Origin: Nitrospira sp.
Lineage (GTDB): Bacteria; Nitrospirota; Nitrospiria; Nitrospirales; Nitrospiraceae
DNA: 47,092 bases
Assembly: GCA_005116835.1 (NCBI GenBank)
Contig: SWDM01000015.1
Location: forward strand, 1-47,092
Direction: 5' to 3'
Below, piece after piece: positions 31,161 through 39,626 of this stretch. Below the pieces are notes generated by a model. The model had not been told where the DNA came from. It saw only the letters and a program-made list of their open reading frames with translations, and ran no database searches. The translations under genes were made by a program, and so were the position numbers. The first letter of the stretch is position 1; each line of letters opens with the position of its first letter.

Positions 31161-33029
31161 ATGGCATTAACAGTCAATACCAACATCCCCAGTTTGACCG
31201 CGCAACGGAATTTGGGTGTCAGCAACGATTTGTTGGCCAAGTCGCTGGAGCGTCTGTCATCCGGTCTTCGAGTCAACCGTTCTTCGGACGACGCAGCCGG
31301 GTTGTCGATCGCTACCAAACTGAGTTTTCAATCCCGAGGCCTTCGGGTGGCCGTGCGGAATGCCGGCGATGCCGGGTCCTTGGTCAATACGGCGGAAGGA
31401 GCCTTCAACGTCGCGACCAACATCATCGGTCGGTTGCGTGAGTTGGCCGTACAGGCAGCCAGCGATACCAATACCGCCTCGGATCGAGCGACCTTAAGCG
31501 GCGAATCTAGCCTGCTTGTCGCGGAGTTGAATCGCTTGGCCAGCACGGCGGAGTTCAACGGTGCGTCCTTGCTGGACGGCTCGTTCTCGTCCGGTAAAAT
31601 TCAGGTGGGAGCGAACGCCGACCAGACCATCTCCTTCTCGTTGGGCGATGTCCGGGCAGCCCAGCTCGGAAAGTTTGCGGCTTTTTCAGTAAACATCGAT
31701 GACTCGATCGGTTCGCTTGGCGCGAGCCAACAGAGCGGCTTCGGCGCCATCACGGCAGGTGAGTTCAATATCAACGGCCAGTTGGTCGGCGGAACCACGG
31801 CGACCGACGACCAGGTATCGGTGCTGGAGCTCAACTACCAGGCCGTCGCGTCTGGGACCAGCACCTTTGTCGCGACACAGCTCGGGGGCGATTTAGCTCT
31901 TGGTACTGCGGCCTTGTATATCAACGGAACGGCCATTACCAGTCTGGCCAATATATCCGGGGCATCCGCCGCGTCGGGCACCAGCGCCGCGTATGCGCAG
32001 AACTCGGAATTCGTCTCGGCCATCGTAGCCAAGATCAATGCGGCCGGTATCACGAATGTCACGGCTCGTGTGACCTCAGGTAATCAAGGCTATGTGTTGG
32101 TGGCCACCAAGGGGACGGATATCAAGTTGGCGGTGAGCAATACGGCCAACACCTCCCAGGGTTCGCTGTTGAGCAATATCGGTTTGGCGAGCCAGGTGGT
32201 TGGGTCGGGCAACGCGACCAGCGAAGTCAGCACATACAACGGCCAGTCCGGCGCCATCTCTAAGGCGGCGGCCATCAACAATGTCAGGGGTAAAACCGGA
32301 GTGGCGGCCGTGGCCGTTGCGAACGTGTTCTCCCAAACGACCGGCGTGACAGCCGGTTCGCTCGTGGCCAACGATCTCTTCATCAATGGCTTTGCGATTG
32401 ATGCAACAGCGAACATCGCTGCCGGCGACAGCACAGGCGTCTTGCGGGCGGCGATCAATGCCAAAACCGCATCCACGGGGGTGACGGCGAATGTCAATGG
32501 TTCCGGGGGATTGGTCTTGAAGGCCGCAGACGGGCGGAATATCGCGCTGTACTCGACAGCGAACGGCGCTACGCTTACTGGAGCGAGTGCCGGGAGCAAC
32601 TTATATCGAGGGGCTGTCAGATTGACGTCGCAGGCCGACGTCAGTTTCTCAGGGCGAACCACGGACCTTGGTTCGGCCAGCACGACCGTCCCCTATACGA
32701 CGAATCTCGATAATTCGTTGAGCCTGTTGGACATCACCACGCAAGATGGCGCCAATACGGCGATTCTGTCTCTCGATGCGGCCCTTGCGCAGATCAGCAA
32801 GGTACGGTCCGATGTCGGAGCCTTGACGAGCCGGCTGGAGCTGACGACACAGGCTTTGACTGTGTCGGCTGAGAACCAGGAAGCGGCGGCAGCCCGGATC
32901 AAGGACGCTGACTTCGCCTATGAAACGGCGCAATTCACGCGGAACCAGATCCTGGTGCAGGCCGGTACGGCCATTCTAGGCCAAGCCAACAGTACGTCGC
33001 AGATCGCGCTGCAGCTCTTGCAGCGGTAA
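31161..33029 (+). CDS. fliC: Flagellin
   Basis: A 622-residue flagellin. The conserved N-terminal D0/D1 part is about residues 1-145 (LTVNTNIPSLTAQRNLGVSNDLLAKSLERLSSGLRVNRSSDDAAGLSIA). The C-terminal D0/D1 part is the last 110 or so (DAALAQISKVRSDVGALTSRL, then EAAAARIKDADFAYETAQFTRNQILVQAG). The Ser/Thr/Ala-rich middle is exposed and offers many sites for O-linked nonulosonate. It is the only flagellin in the window. A strong ribosome site (ACGGAGGAA) precedes ATG. It should be exported as monomer with FliS as chaperone and capped by FliD. Confidence 0.96.
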   Translation: MALTVNTNIPSLTAQRNLGVSNDLLAKSLERLSSGLRVNRSSDDAAGLSIATKLSFQSRGLRVAVRNAGDAGSLVNTAEGAFNVATNIIGRLRELAVQAASDTNTASDRATLSGESSLLVAELNRLASTAEFNGASLLDGSFSSGKIQVGANADQTISFSLGDVRAAQLGKFAAFSVNIDDSIGSLGASQQSGFGAITAGEFNINGQLVGGTTATDDQVSVLELNYQAVASGTSTFVATQLGGDLALGTAALYINGTAITSLANISGASAASGTSAAYAQNSEFVSAIVAKINAAGITNVTARVTSGNQGYVLVATKGTDIKLAVSNTANTSQGSLLSNIGLASQVVGSGNATSEVSTYNGQSGAISKAAAINNVRGKTGVAAVAVANVFSQTTGVTAGSLVANDLFINGFAIDATANIAAGDSTGVLRAAINAKTASTGVTANVNGSGGLVLKAADGRNIALYSTANGATLTGASAGSNLYRGAVRLTSQADVSFSGRTTDLGSASTTVPYTTNLDNSLSLLDITTQDGANTAILSLDAALAQISKVRSDVGALTSRLELTTQALTVSAENQEAAAARIKDADFAYETAQFTRNQILVQAGTAILGQANSTSQIALQLLQR

Positions 33030-33040
33030 GTGACACAAGC

Positions 33041-33074
33041 GGGGAGGCGCGGACCGTTCGGTCGGCGCCTCCCC
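33041..33074 (+). terminator. Strong hairpin after flagellin
   Basis: GGGGAGGCGC and GCGCCTCCCC pair perfectly, with an inner GACC/GGTC extension around TTCG. It starts 12 bp after the fliC stop. There is no T run, so it may be a partial terminator or an mRNA 3'-end stabiliser, allowing lower flaG expression. Confidence 0.75.
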
Positions 33075-33098
33075 CTCGAACGACCATGAGGGTTAACC

Positions 33099-33395
33099 AT
33101 GGTTACGAAAATTGACGGAGCCGTCTCTTTGTTCGTTGCGCCGTTGCCGGAGAAACCGAAGGAAGAACCACAGCCTGAACCTACGCCACAAAATACACGG
33201 GCTGTGCCGGCTCGGTCTGTGGAACCGGCCTATGGATTCCAGTTGCGTGTGGATCAGGAGACTAGGGAAGTGACAGCCGTCATCGTCGATCAGGTAACAC
33301 ACGCCATCATCAGAGAAATTCCCGCCAAAGAGATGAAAATCGCGTCCGACGTGATACGGAATCTGGTCGGCCCTCTGATCGATAAGACCGTTTGA
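33099..33395 (+). CDS. flaG: FlaG family protein
   Basis: A 98-residue protein with a Pro/Glu-rich N-terminus and the FlaG core at about 47-95 (YGFQLRVDQETREVTAVIVDQVTHAIIREIPAKEM). FlaG proteins modulate filament length in some species, though the mechanism is unclear. It has GAGGGTT before ATG and follows the flagellin hairpin. A family A repeat follows the stop. Confidence 0.9.
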   Translation: MVTKIDGAVSLFVAPLPEKPKEEPQPEPTPQNTRAVPARSVEPAYGFQLRVDQETREVTAVIVDQVTHAIIREIPAKEMKIASDVIRNLVGPLIDKTV

Positions 33396-33410
33396 GTTGT
33401 GAGCGAGACA

Positions 33411-33540
33411 GGCAGTTCTGAGTTTTGAGTTCTGAGTTCATGGAACTTCGGACCTTAAACCCTCGTTCGTCCCGCTCTTTTCGTCCGACTCTAACTCAGA
33501 ACTCAGAACTCAGAACTTAGAACTCAGAACTTCTTCACAC
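33411..33540. repeat. Family A element between flaG and fliD
   Basis: Arms of GTTCTGA and inverted TCAGAAC words. Core ATGGAACTTCGGACCTTAAA with diverged CTTTTCGTCCGAC. It ends 11 bp before the fliD sigma-28 promoter. Confidence 0.82.
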
Positions 33541-33550
33541 GTCTCATCCC

Positions 33551-33577
33551 TCAAGGTTCTCCGCCCCCAGCCGATAA
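33551..33577 (+). promoter_or_regulatory. Sigma-28 (FliA) promoter for fliD
   Basis: TCAAGGTT at 33551-33558, exactly 11 bp, and a perfect GCCGATAA at 33570-33577. It lies 23 bp before the fliD ATG, giving a leader of about 15-20 nt that contains the ribosome site AAAGGGGGGGG. Confidence 0.82.
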
Positions 33578-33600
33578 GGTATCAAAGGGGGGGGCGCATC

Positions 33601-35922
33601 ATGGGTATCACCTCGTCGGGACTATCCTCCGGGATCAATTTCGAGCAACTGATTCAGCAGGTTCAAGACTCTCAGCGCCGTCCCGTCGTGCTCTTGCAGG
33701 CCAGGCAGGCGGCCTACCAGAAAGAAATCAGCGCAGTGCTGAGCGTCAGCACAAAACTCTCCACGCTGCTGGCCGTGGCCAGCTCAGTCAATAATCCAGC
33801 AAATTTCAATGTCAATACCGTGTCGGTTGGAAAGACCACAGCGGGCGCCACGCTCCTGTCGGCGACAGCCAATAGCACGGCGGGGAAGGGGAGCTATGCC
33901 GTTTCAATTAAGCAGCTGGCCCAAGCCGGCAAGTTCGCAGCGAATGGATTTGTCGATCAGAATACGTCCGCTGTGGCGAGCACCGACGGGACATTCAAGT
34001 TCAAAGTCGGCAATGCGGGGACAGAATACAGCGTTGCGGTATCTGCCGGCACGACATTGCAGGCGCTGCGGGATGGGATCAATGCGACGGCCGGCAGTGT
34101 CACCGCGACGATCATCAATGACGGGACTGGGTCCAATCCCTATCGTCTGGTGCTTGCCACCAACGAAAACGGCGCATCGAATAGCATCACGATCACGAAC
34201 AACGACACGACATTGGATTTCACGAACAAGAAGGTCGAGGCAGCCTATGCCTTTACCGGAAATAGTTTTACCGGCACGATTTCGTCGAATGCGGGCAACA
34301 ATTATACCGGCTCGACGAACAAGACCTTTCTGATTCAGGCCGTGACCGGAGGGGCGCCGGGAGTTGCTGCCTACAAGTATTCCATCGACGGAGGCGTGAC
34401 CTATTTAGGCTATGGGGGCGCGGCCTATAATGCGTCAGCCGGAGCTGCAACGTCTGGCGCCGGCATTGTGGCAGCCAACGCTGCGACCGCGATCGACGGC
34501 AGCGGTGCCACCAACGAAGGCGTGACGGTCGATTTCGGAGCGACCGGAACCTTGGTTGCAGGAGACAAGTTTTCTGTGGATGTGTTCGCGCCCACCCTCC
34601 AAGCCGGCCAGGACGCCGTTGTGGTCGTGGACGGCACCACCTATACCAAATCTTCCAACACCGTGACGGACATCATTCAAGGCGTGACCTTGAATCTGCT
34701 GCAAGCGGATACCGCAAACGGTCTGATTTTGTCGGTCTCGTCGAATGCCTCAGGCGCTACGGAGAAGATCAAGAATTTTGTGTCGGCCTATAACGAGTTC
34801 AACACGTTTCTCAATGAACAACTCAATTTCAATGCCAACAGCAGTCAGGCCAGCGCCTTGCTCGGAGATCCGACCCTGCGCGCGATTCAAAAGAAATTGA
34901 AGGATATCGTCAGTGGCCAGATTCCCGGTCTCAACACTGGGAAGGCCAATCTGTCTCAGATCGGTATTACGTCGAACAGCAAGACCGGTGTGCTCACGGT
35001 CGATGAAGGGACGTTGTCCTCAGCCATCAGTTCCGACCCAGAGGGAGTACGGAGATTGTTTCTCGGGATTGGCACGCCTAGCAACAGTGCCGTGACCTTC
35101 GTTGGCCTGAGCGCCACGACGTCAGCCGGACGCTACGGGCTCAACATCACAACGGCGCCTCAGAAGGCCCTGCTCGGAGGAGCATCGAATGTGGCCTTTC
35201 AGGATCTCTCCACGACGGGATTGACGCTCGCCGAAACGCTGAGTTTTTCCTATAGCAGTGATTACACCGCCACGACTCCAACGACGACATCTGTCAGCGT
35301 CACGCTCACAGCGGGCCAGAGAATCAACGACATCGTCAGCGCGGTGAACAGCGCTTTTGCGACCCAGAAAGTCGGTCTATCCGCGTCCAACGACAGTGGA
35401 CGGCTTAAAATTACCTCGAAGGATTATGGCGCAAATGTCCGTTTCACAGTGGTCTCTACCCAGGCCGGTACGACGCAAACCGGTATCGGCTCGGTCGGGC
35501 TCACGGCGCAGGGGGCCGATATCGCAGGTACGATCAACGACCATTCGGCAACCGGCAAGGGCAATGTGCTGACCAGTAATTCAGGATTTGTGGAAAATGG
35601 TTTGGCCATCAGCACCGAAAGCGCGTCGTCCGGGCTGTTCGGCACCGTTGCCGTGACACGGGGCGTCGGAGACCAGCTCGTGTCCTCTTTGGCTGCCTAC
35701 ACCGATCCGACCGTCGGTATCCTGACGGCAAAATCGAAAGGACTGCAAGGCACCGTGGATCGGCTCAAGAAGGATGTCGAGAAGTTCAATGCCCGTATTG
35801 AACAAGAAGGAGAGCGGTTCCGCTCACAACTTGTCCGGTTGGAATCGCTGCTCGGTAAGTTCCAATCGACGAGCAATTTCGTGACGAACCAGCTCGCGAA
35901 CCTGCCAACATTCGGGAAATGA
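33601..35922 (+). CDS. fliD: Flagellar hook-associated protein 2, filament cap (FliD)
   Basis: A 773-residue FliD, longer than the usual 450-670. The N-terminus ITSSGLSSGINFEQLIQQV is diagnostic. The middle has flagellin-IN-type modules (TLQALRDGINATAGSVTATIINDGTG; QRINDIVSAVNSAFATQKVGLSASND). The C-terminal helical half reads KLKDIVSGQIPGL, then GVLTVDEGTLSSAI, and ends VDRLKKDVEKFNARIEQEGERFRSQLVRLESLLGKFQS. FliD forms the cap under which flagellin folds. It is followed by fliS after 35 bp. The expanded middle matches the enlarged FlgK and FlgL. Confidence 0.95.
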   Translation: MGITSSGLSSGINFEQLIQQVQDSQRRPVVLLQARQAAYQKEISAVLSVSTKLSTLLAVASSVNNPANFNVNTVSVGKTTAGATLLSATANSTAGKGSYAVSIKQLAQAGKFAANGFVDQNTSAVASTDGTFKFKVGNAGTEYSVAVSAGTTLQALRDGINATAGSVTATIINDGTGSNPYRLVLATNENGASNSITITNNDTTLDFTNKKVEAAYAFTGNSFTGTISSNAGNNYTGSTNKTFLIQAVTGGAPGVAAYKYSIDGGVTYLGYGGAAYNASAGAATSGAGIVAANAATAIDGSGATNEGVTVDFGATGTLVAGDKFSVDVFAPTLQAGQDAVVVVDGTTYTKSSNTVTDIIQGVTLNLLQADTANGLILSVSSNASGATEKIKNFVSAYNEFNTFLNEQLNFNANSSQASALLGDPTLRAIQKKLKDIVSGQIPGLNTGKANLSQIGITSNSKTGVLTVDEGTLSSAISSDPEGVRRLFLGIGTPSNSAVTFVGLSATTSAGRYGLNITTAPQKALLGGASNVAFQDLSTTGLTLAETLSFSYSSDYTATTPTTTSVSVTLTAGQRINDIVSAVNSAFATQKVGLSASNDSGRLKITSKDYGANVRFTVVSTQAGTTQTGIGSVGLTAQGADIAGTINDHSATGKGNVLTSNSGFVENGLAISTESASSGLFGTVAVTRGVGDQLVSSLAAYTDPTVGILTAKSKGLQGTVDRLKKDVEKFNARIEQEGERFRSQLVRLESLLGKFQSTSNFVTNQLANLPTFGK

Positions 35923-35957
35923 TCTCAATCGTTTGAAGCTCTGAGGGAGGATCAACT

Positions 35958-36449
35958 GTGACCGTCGCGAACAACCCGAATGCGATCGCGGCCTATTTGG
36001 CCGGCAATGTGACGCAAGCCGATCCGGCGCAGCTCATCGTCTTGCTGTATGAGGGCGCGATTTATCGGATCGGCCAGGCCGTACAGGAGATGGAGAAGCA
36101 GAATGCATTGGCGTCCGGTATTGCCTTGTATCGAGCCCTGGCCATCATCGGCGAGCTGCGCAAGTCTCTCAATCTCGAGGCAGGGGGTGAGATCGCACGT
36201 AACCTGGATAGGCTCTATCTCCACATGCATGAGGAGCTGGTCAAGGGACATTTGGCGAAACAAGCCCAGCCGTTGGAGCGGGTCCGTACCCTCTTGACCG
36301 ATCTGAACAGCTCCTGGAGGCAGGTGGCCTCTCAAGTGAAGACGTTGTTGGATGCCAGGACCGACCTGTTGCCTCCGTCCGCGATACGGGTAGGTCTCGT
36401 TTCATACCAGCAGCCGGAGGCGGCTCCGCGTCTCGCTCTCAAGGCATGA
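35958..36449 (+). CDS. fliS: Flagellin export chaperone FliS
   Basis: A 163-residue FliS. AIAAYLAGNVTQADPAQLIVLLYEGAIYRIGQAVQEM at about 9-45 and the helices LYRALAIIGELRKSLNLEAGGEIARNLDRLYLHMHEEL match the family. It keeps flagellin unfolded in the cytoplasm. GTG start with GGGAGGA upstream. The C-terminal 30 residues are a family-atypical tail. It is transcribed with fliD. Confidence 0.93.
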   Translation: MTVANNPNAIAAYLAGNVTQADPAQLIVLLYEGAIYRIGQAVQEMEKQNALASGIALYRALAIIGELRKSLNLEAGGEIARNLDRLYLHMHEELVKGHLAKQAQPLERVRTLLTDLNSSWRQVASQVKTLLDARTDLLPPSAIRVGLVSYQQPEAAPRLALKA

Positions 36450-36471
36450 CAGGTTAGACGTGAAACGGCAT

Positions 36472-36586
36472 TGGGAATGATGAATGATGAATTGGGAATG
36501 TTGAATGGTCTGAGTCGGACTCGATCTGATAATTTCCGAACATTCACCATTCACCATTCAAAATTAAACATTTAACATTCGACAGA
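36472..36586. repeat. Family D inverted repeat (TGAATGG words)
   Basis: GGGAATGATGAATGATGAAT, TGTTGAATGG, a unique core GTCTGAGTCGGACTCGATC, then inverted ACATTCACCATTCACCATTC and AACATTTAACATTCG. The second copy is at 46638-46722. Confidence 0.8.
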
Positions 36587-36620
36587 TCACGGCTGACGAA
36601 GAAATAGGATGAGGCCTACG

Positions 36621-37007
36621 ATGGTGTCGTTACAGCAGCTCGAAGAACAGTACCGGGCGATCATTGCGCAGATGGACCAGAGTGAAGCGGCCATTCTCAG
36701 CCAAGATCTGGACAGGCTTGAAGCCTTAGTGCAGGGGATCGATCAGGCCTTGACAAGGCTGGCACAGATTTCTACTCATCTCGCAGGGCGGCCGCTGTTG
36801 CCGGGCGAAGAGAAGGCCTGGGAAAGTCTTGCCGACGCCATGCGGCAGGCCTTGGCTCGCGTCGAGAAAAATCGCGCAGAGATTCAACTGTGGATCGGCC
36901 AGACGCAGGACATCTTGTCGCAGATGAGCAGGGGTGGGCGTGCCGTGAACGGGTACTCGACGACCTGTATGCCTGATGGCGCAGAATTTCTCAACGCGCG
37001 GGGCTGA
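36621..37007 (+). CDS. FliT-like coiled-coil protein (putative export chaperone)
   Basis: About 128 residues, strongly helical (QLEEQYRAIIAQMDQSEAAILSQDLDRLEALVQGIDQALTRL). This is the size, coiled-coil content and position (fliD-fliS-next) of FliT/FlgN-type chaperones. The tail GGRAVNGYS resembles the end of FlgN/FliT-like proteins. I prefer ATG 36621 because GATGAGG lies about 7 bases upstream; ATG 36609 is possible. Sequence identity to known FliT is not obvious, so the role is inferred. Confidence 0.6.
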   Translation: MVSLQQLEEQYRAIIAQMDQSEAAILSQDLDRLEALVQGIDQALTRLAQISTHLAGRPLLPGEEKAWESLADAMRQALARVEKNRAEIQLWIGQTQDILSQMSRGGRAVNGYSTTCMPDGAEFLNARG

Positions 37008-37064
37008 GTGCCGGGGGAGGCGATGCGCCTACCTTCAGTCTTCAGCTTCGGAAAGAGGACGATC

Positions 37065-37676
37065 ATGCAATCACCCATGCACAGCAGCGCGAACGCATCC
37101 GATGAACGACGGGAATGGATTCGGATCGACGATCGTGTGTTATTAGAATATCAGCTCATTGCAGACCAGGAAGGCGTGCCCATGTCCGGTATGCTTCCGG
37201 CAAGCAACCAGGCCATTACGGACGCCATTCAGAAACCAGCGGCCGATTACTTTACGCAGCAGGGTGAAACGTTGGCGCATTCTCCGCTGCTTCCATGGAT
37301 GATGAAGGTGGACTGGCTGTTGGAAGTGATCGTCAAGACGCTCGCAGACATGCATCCAGGTGGTGTCCCGATTGCGCAGGTTGCCGATGTGCAACTCAGC
37401 GGCGGCGGGATCAGCTTCATGTCTCCACGGCACTTTGCCGTCGGCGATAAGTTGCGGCTGAAAGTGGTGTTGCCGCCGTTTACGCCGATCGAAACAACGG
37501 CGCAAGTGATCCGATCGATGCCGGCCAAAGATCGCACAGGCCACGAGATCGCGACCGAATTTGTCGGGCTCTCTCCCAACGATCAGGAAGCGCTCATTCG
37601 CCACGTGCTTCAGACCCAGGCAGAGCGGCTGAGGGCCAGGCGCGGACACGAAGCGCATTCTGCGCGTGAAGCGTGA
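37065..37676 (+). CDS. PilZ domain protein
   Basis: About 203 residues. The N-terminal RREWIRIDDRVLLEYQ carries the RxxxR c-di-GMP motif, unusually near the N-terminus. A middle helical region at about 60-105 follows, then a beta barrel with ADVQLSGGGISFMSPRHFAVGDKLRLKVVLPP. The second motif reads QLSGGG rather than D/N-x-S-x-x-G, so binding may be altered. ATG 37065 has AGAGG about 6 bases upstream. The C-terminal AREA and stop codon lie in a family B repeat word. It is probably a motility c-di-GMP receptor. Confidence 0.75.
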   Translation: MQSPMHSSANASDERREWIRIDDRVLLEYQLIADQEGVPMSGMLPASNQAITDAIQKPAADYFTQQGETLAHSPLLPWMMKVDWLLEVIVKTLADMHPGGVPIAQVADVQLSGGGISFMSPRHFAVGDKLRLKVVLPPFTPIETTAQVIRSMPAKDRTGHEIATEFVGLSPNDQEALIRHVLQTQAERLRARRGHEAHSAREA

Positions 37677-37855
37677 AGCGTATCTCGTTCGTACGTTTCA
37701 CGTTCCATGTTTCTAGTTTCAAGTTTGGAAGCGGTGTCCTGACAACATGAAACCTGAAACTAGAAACCAGCAACGTCTCTTCCGCATCTCGGCTGACGCT
37801 TCACGCTTCACGAACGACGCTTCACATTTTGCGCTTCACGTTTCACGGTTGTCTC
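37668..37855. repeat. Family C element nested inside a family B element
   Basis: Left B arm at 37668-37705 (GCGTGAAGCGTGAAGCG, then CGTTTCACG). Family C at 37706-37779 (GTTTCTAGTTTCAAGTTTGG, core GTGTCCTGACAAC, then GAAACCTGAAACTAGAAACC). Right B arm at about 37790-37855 (GACGCTTCACGCTTCACGAA). Nesting shows that the C element arrived after the B element. The rest of the gap is the sigma-28 site. Confidence 0.75.
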
Positions 37856-37862
37856 GCACAGC

Positions 37863-37890
37863 TTAAGTTCTGTTCCTGCCGGACCGATAC
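37863..37890 (+). promoter_or_regulatory. Candidate sigma-28 promoter for the HTH gene
   Basis: TTAAGTTC at 37863-37870, a 12 bp spacer, ACCGATAC at 37883-37890. The -10 is only 9 bp before ATG 37900, so the mRNA would be leaderless or nearly so, or translation begins downstream at GTG 37936. Confidence 0.5.
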
Positions 37891-37899
37891 TGCATTCGT

Positions 37900-38130
37900 A
37901 TGAATAACAGTATTACAACATCGAACCAGGCAATCGTGGGCGGTGTCGCATCAACGGATCACGAGATTTTAACCGTCATAGACGTGGCTCAGTTTCTCCG
38001 GGTGCCGAAGTCGACGGTCTATAAACTCGCACGGCAGGGGGAGTTGCCTGCTTCCAAAATCGGGAAGCACTGGCGCTTTCTTCGCCACGATCTCAACCAG
38101 TGGATGCATAGCCGTTCCTCGCAGGGATAA
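37900..38130 (+). CDS. Excisionase/MerR-like helix-turn-helix protein
   Basis: A 76-residue protein. Residues about 22-72 match the excisionase-type HTH (ILTVIDVAQFLRVPKSTVYKLARQGELPASKIGKHWRFLRHDLNQWM). Such proteins bind DNA, often as small regulators rather than true excisionases. No integrase is nearby, so a regulatory role in motility is more likely than phage excision. The start lacks a ribosome site. A sigma-28-like site lies just upstream and cheY follows by 200 bp. Confidence 0.82.
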   Translation: MNNSITTSNQAIVGGVASTDHEILTVIDVAQFLRVPKSTVYKLARQGELPASKIGKHWRFLRHDLNQWMHSRSSQG

Positions 38131-38332
38131 CGCGCCGGACGCCGAGTTGACATCGTGTGGCGGCACATCGATCCGCTCGACGGTGTGCGTGCGAACGTCC
38201 GTGCCATGTCATCTCCGGATGCCAGGGGTCTGATCTACGATCGGGAAGCAAACACGCGCGTCACCGAATACGCAGTGACATGGCGTGTCGTCAATTTACT
38301 GTCGATTCTTTCGTTAGAAGGAGGGCCGTCTT

Positions 38333-38713
38333 ATGCCTGCCGATCCCGCTATGAAGATCCTTGTCGTGGACGATATGTCGACGATGCGAAGGATCGTCAA
38401 GAACATTCTGAAGCAACTGGGCTTTACCAACGTCGAGGAAGCCGAAAATGGGCAGGAGGGCCTGACGAAACTCAAGGAGGGGGGATTCGGCCTTGTCGTG
38501 TCGGATTGGAACATGCCGGTGATGACCGGCATCGATATGTTGCGGGCCATTCGCGCGGATGAGGCGATCAAGACACTTCCCGTGCTCATGGTGACGGCGG
38601 AAGCGCAGCAGGCAAATTTGATAGAGGCAGTCAAGGCCGGCGTCAGCAATTACATCGTCAAGCCGTTTACGGCTGAAACGCTGCAAGAGAAAATCACTAA
38701 GATATTCCCGTAA
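38333..38713 (+). CDS. cheY: Chemotaxis response regulator CheY
   Basis: A 126-residue single receiver domain. The acid pocket DD is at about 13-14, phosphorylated D58 lies in VVSDWNMP, conserved T88 in MVTAEA, and K110 in IVKPFT. The N-x-P and A-E-N-G segments match true CheY proteins ([22 protein letters not shown]). Phospho-CheY binds the motor switch. AAGGAGGG precedes ATG by 8 bases. cheZ starts 7 bp after the stop. Confidence 0.95.
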   Translation: MPADPAMKILVVDDMSTMRRIVKNILKQLGFTNVEEAENGQEGLTKLKEGGFGLVVSDWNMPVMTGIDMLRAIRADEAIKTLPVLMVTAEAQQANLIEAVKAGVSNYIVKPFTAETLQEKITKIFP

Positions 38714-38720
38714 GGAGCTC

Positions 38721-39449
38721 ATGATGCCTCAGACGAACGGTCACCTCTATTCCGAGCTCGGCGAGCTTGCCCGGTATCTCGATACGACGTTGCGAAAACT
38801 GGATGACGCAGGTGCGCCAATTGCGACCATGTCGGATCAACTCCCGCAGGCTGCCACACATTTGGAAGGCCTCACGAAATTGACCGAAGAGGGGACGCAC
38901 GAAGTGATGCGTCTGACGGAGGAGATTCAGGATAGCCATGCCCTCATTGCCGGCATGCTCAGCAAGGTTGCCGCGCTCGTGGTCAAAGGCCAGAACTTTC
39001 CCTGTGTTGCCTGCTTGCTCCGCGAATCCCAGCAGCTTGTGGCCCAAGACGATAAACATCTGATCGACAGCCGGGAGCGACTTACCGGAGCGCTGACCCA
39101 AGCAACCGAAACCCTCACCAAAGGCCAAATCGGGGATTGTATAGCCTGCGTACTGACTGAATCCAGACAACGCTTGGTGCAAGACGACAAGCGGTTGATC
39201 GAGATCATGACCTCCTTGTCGTTCCAGGATCTCGTGGCGCAGCGGGTCAAGAAACTGACGACGATTGTCCACGACGTCGAACGGAAGTTGCTGGAACTCG
39301 TCGTCGTGTTCGGGATCAAGCACGAAGGAGCCGCACCGGAGGTCAAGTCCGACGTCACCGACATGCTGAAAGAATTGAATGCATCGAATTCAAACGCGAT
39401 GAAGCAGGATTTGGTGGACGATATTCTTGGGAAATTCGGATTCAGTTGA
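38721..39449 (+). CDS. cheZ: CheY-P phosphatase CheZ with duplicated CxxC hairpin
   Basis: A 242-residue CheZ. The catalytic helix SLSFQDLVAQRVKKL has D170 and Q174, equivalent to D143 and Q147 of E. coli CheZ. The C-terminus VDDILGKFGFS matches the CheY-binding peptide. Between them an internal duplication is seen: CVACLLRESQQLVAQDDKHLID at about 95-116 and CIACVLTESRQRLVQDDKRLIE at about 140-161. Each has a CxxC pair (C95/C98 and C140/C143), which is not a feature of classical CheZ. This may be a metal or redox site, or only a repeated helix. It follows cheY directly. Confidence 0.9.
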   Translation: MMPQTNGHLYSELGELARYLDTTLRKLDDAGAPIATMSDQLPQAATHLEGLTKLTEEGTHEVMRLTEEIQDSHALIAGMLSKVAALVVKGQNFPCVACLLRESQQLVAQDDKHLIDSRERLTGALTQATETLTKGQIGDCIACVLTESRQRLVQDDKRLIEIMTSLSFQDLVAQRVKKLTTIVHDVERKLLELVVVFGIKHEGAAPEVKSDVTDMLKELNASNSNAMKQDLVDDILGKFGFS

Positions 39450-39465
39450 AACGACAGAAGCACGT

Positions 39466-39555
39466 CGTTTGTAAAACGTGAAGCGTCGTTCGTGAAGCGT
39501 TTGTCGTTCCGGATTCTGACGCTTCACGCTTCACGAGATACGTTTCACGAATGAC
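39466..39555. repeat. Family B element between cheZ and motA
   Basis: GTGAAGCGTCGTTCGTGAAG, core GTTCCGGATTCTGACGC, then TTCACGCTTCACGAGATACG and TTTCACGAATGACG. A full-length copy with clear arms and core. Confidence 0.85.
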
Positions 39556-39626
39556 GTCCTTCTGAGACTGGCTGCCGTTTCCGCAGCGTGAAGATCGGAT
39601 CACCTTGACTCGTAGGATAAGGCACT

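Noticed and set aside
37900-38130. Phage excisionase / prophage remnant
   Set aside because: No integrase, attachment site or other phage gene nearby; small HTH proteins of this type are common stand-alone regulators.
39589-39620. TGAAGATC and TAGGATAA before motA as a sigma-28 site
   Set aside because: The spacer would be 16 bp and the -10 lacks CCG.
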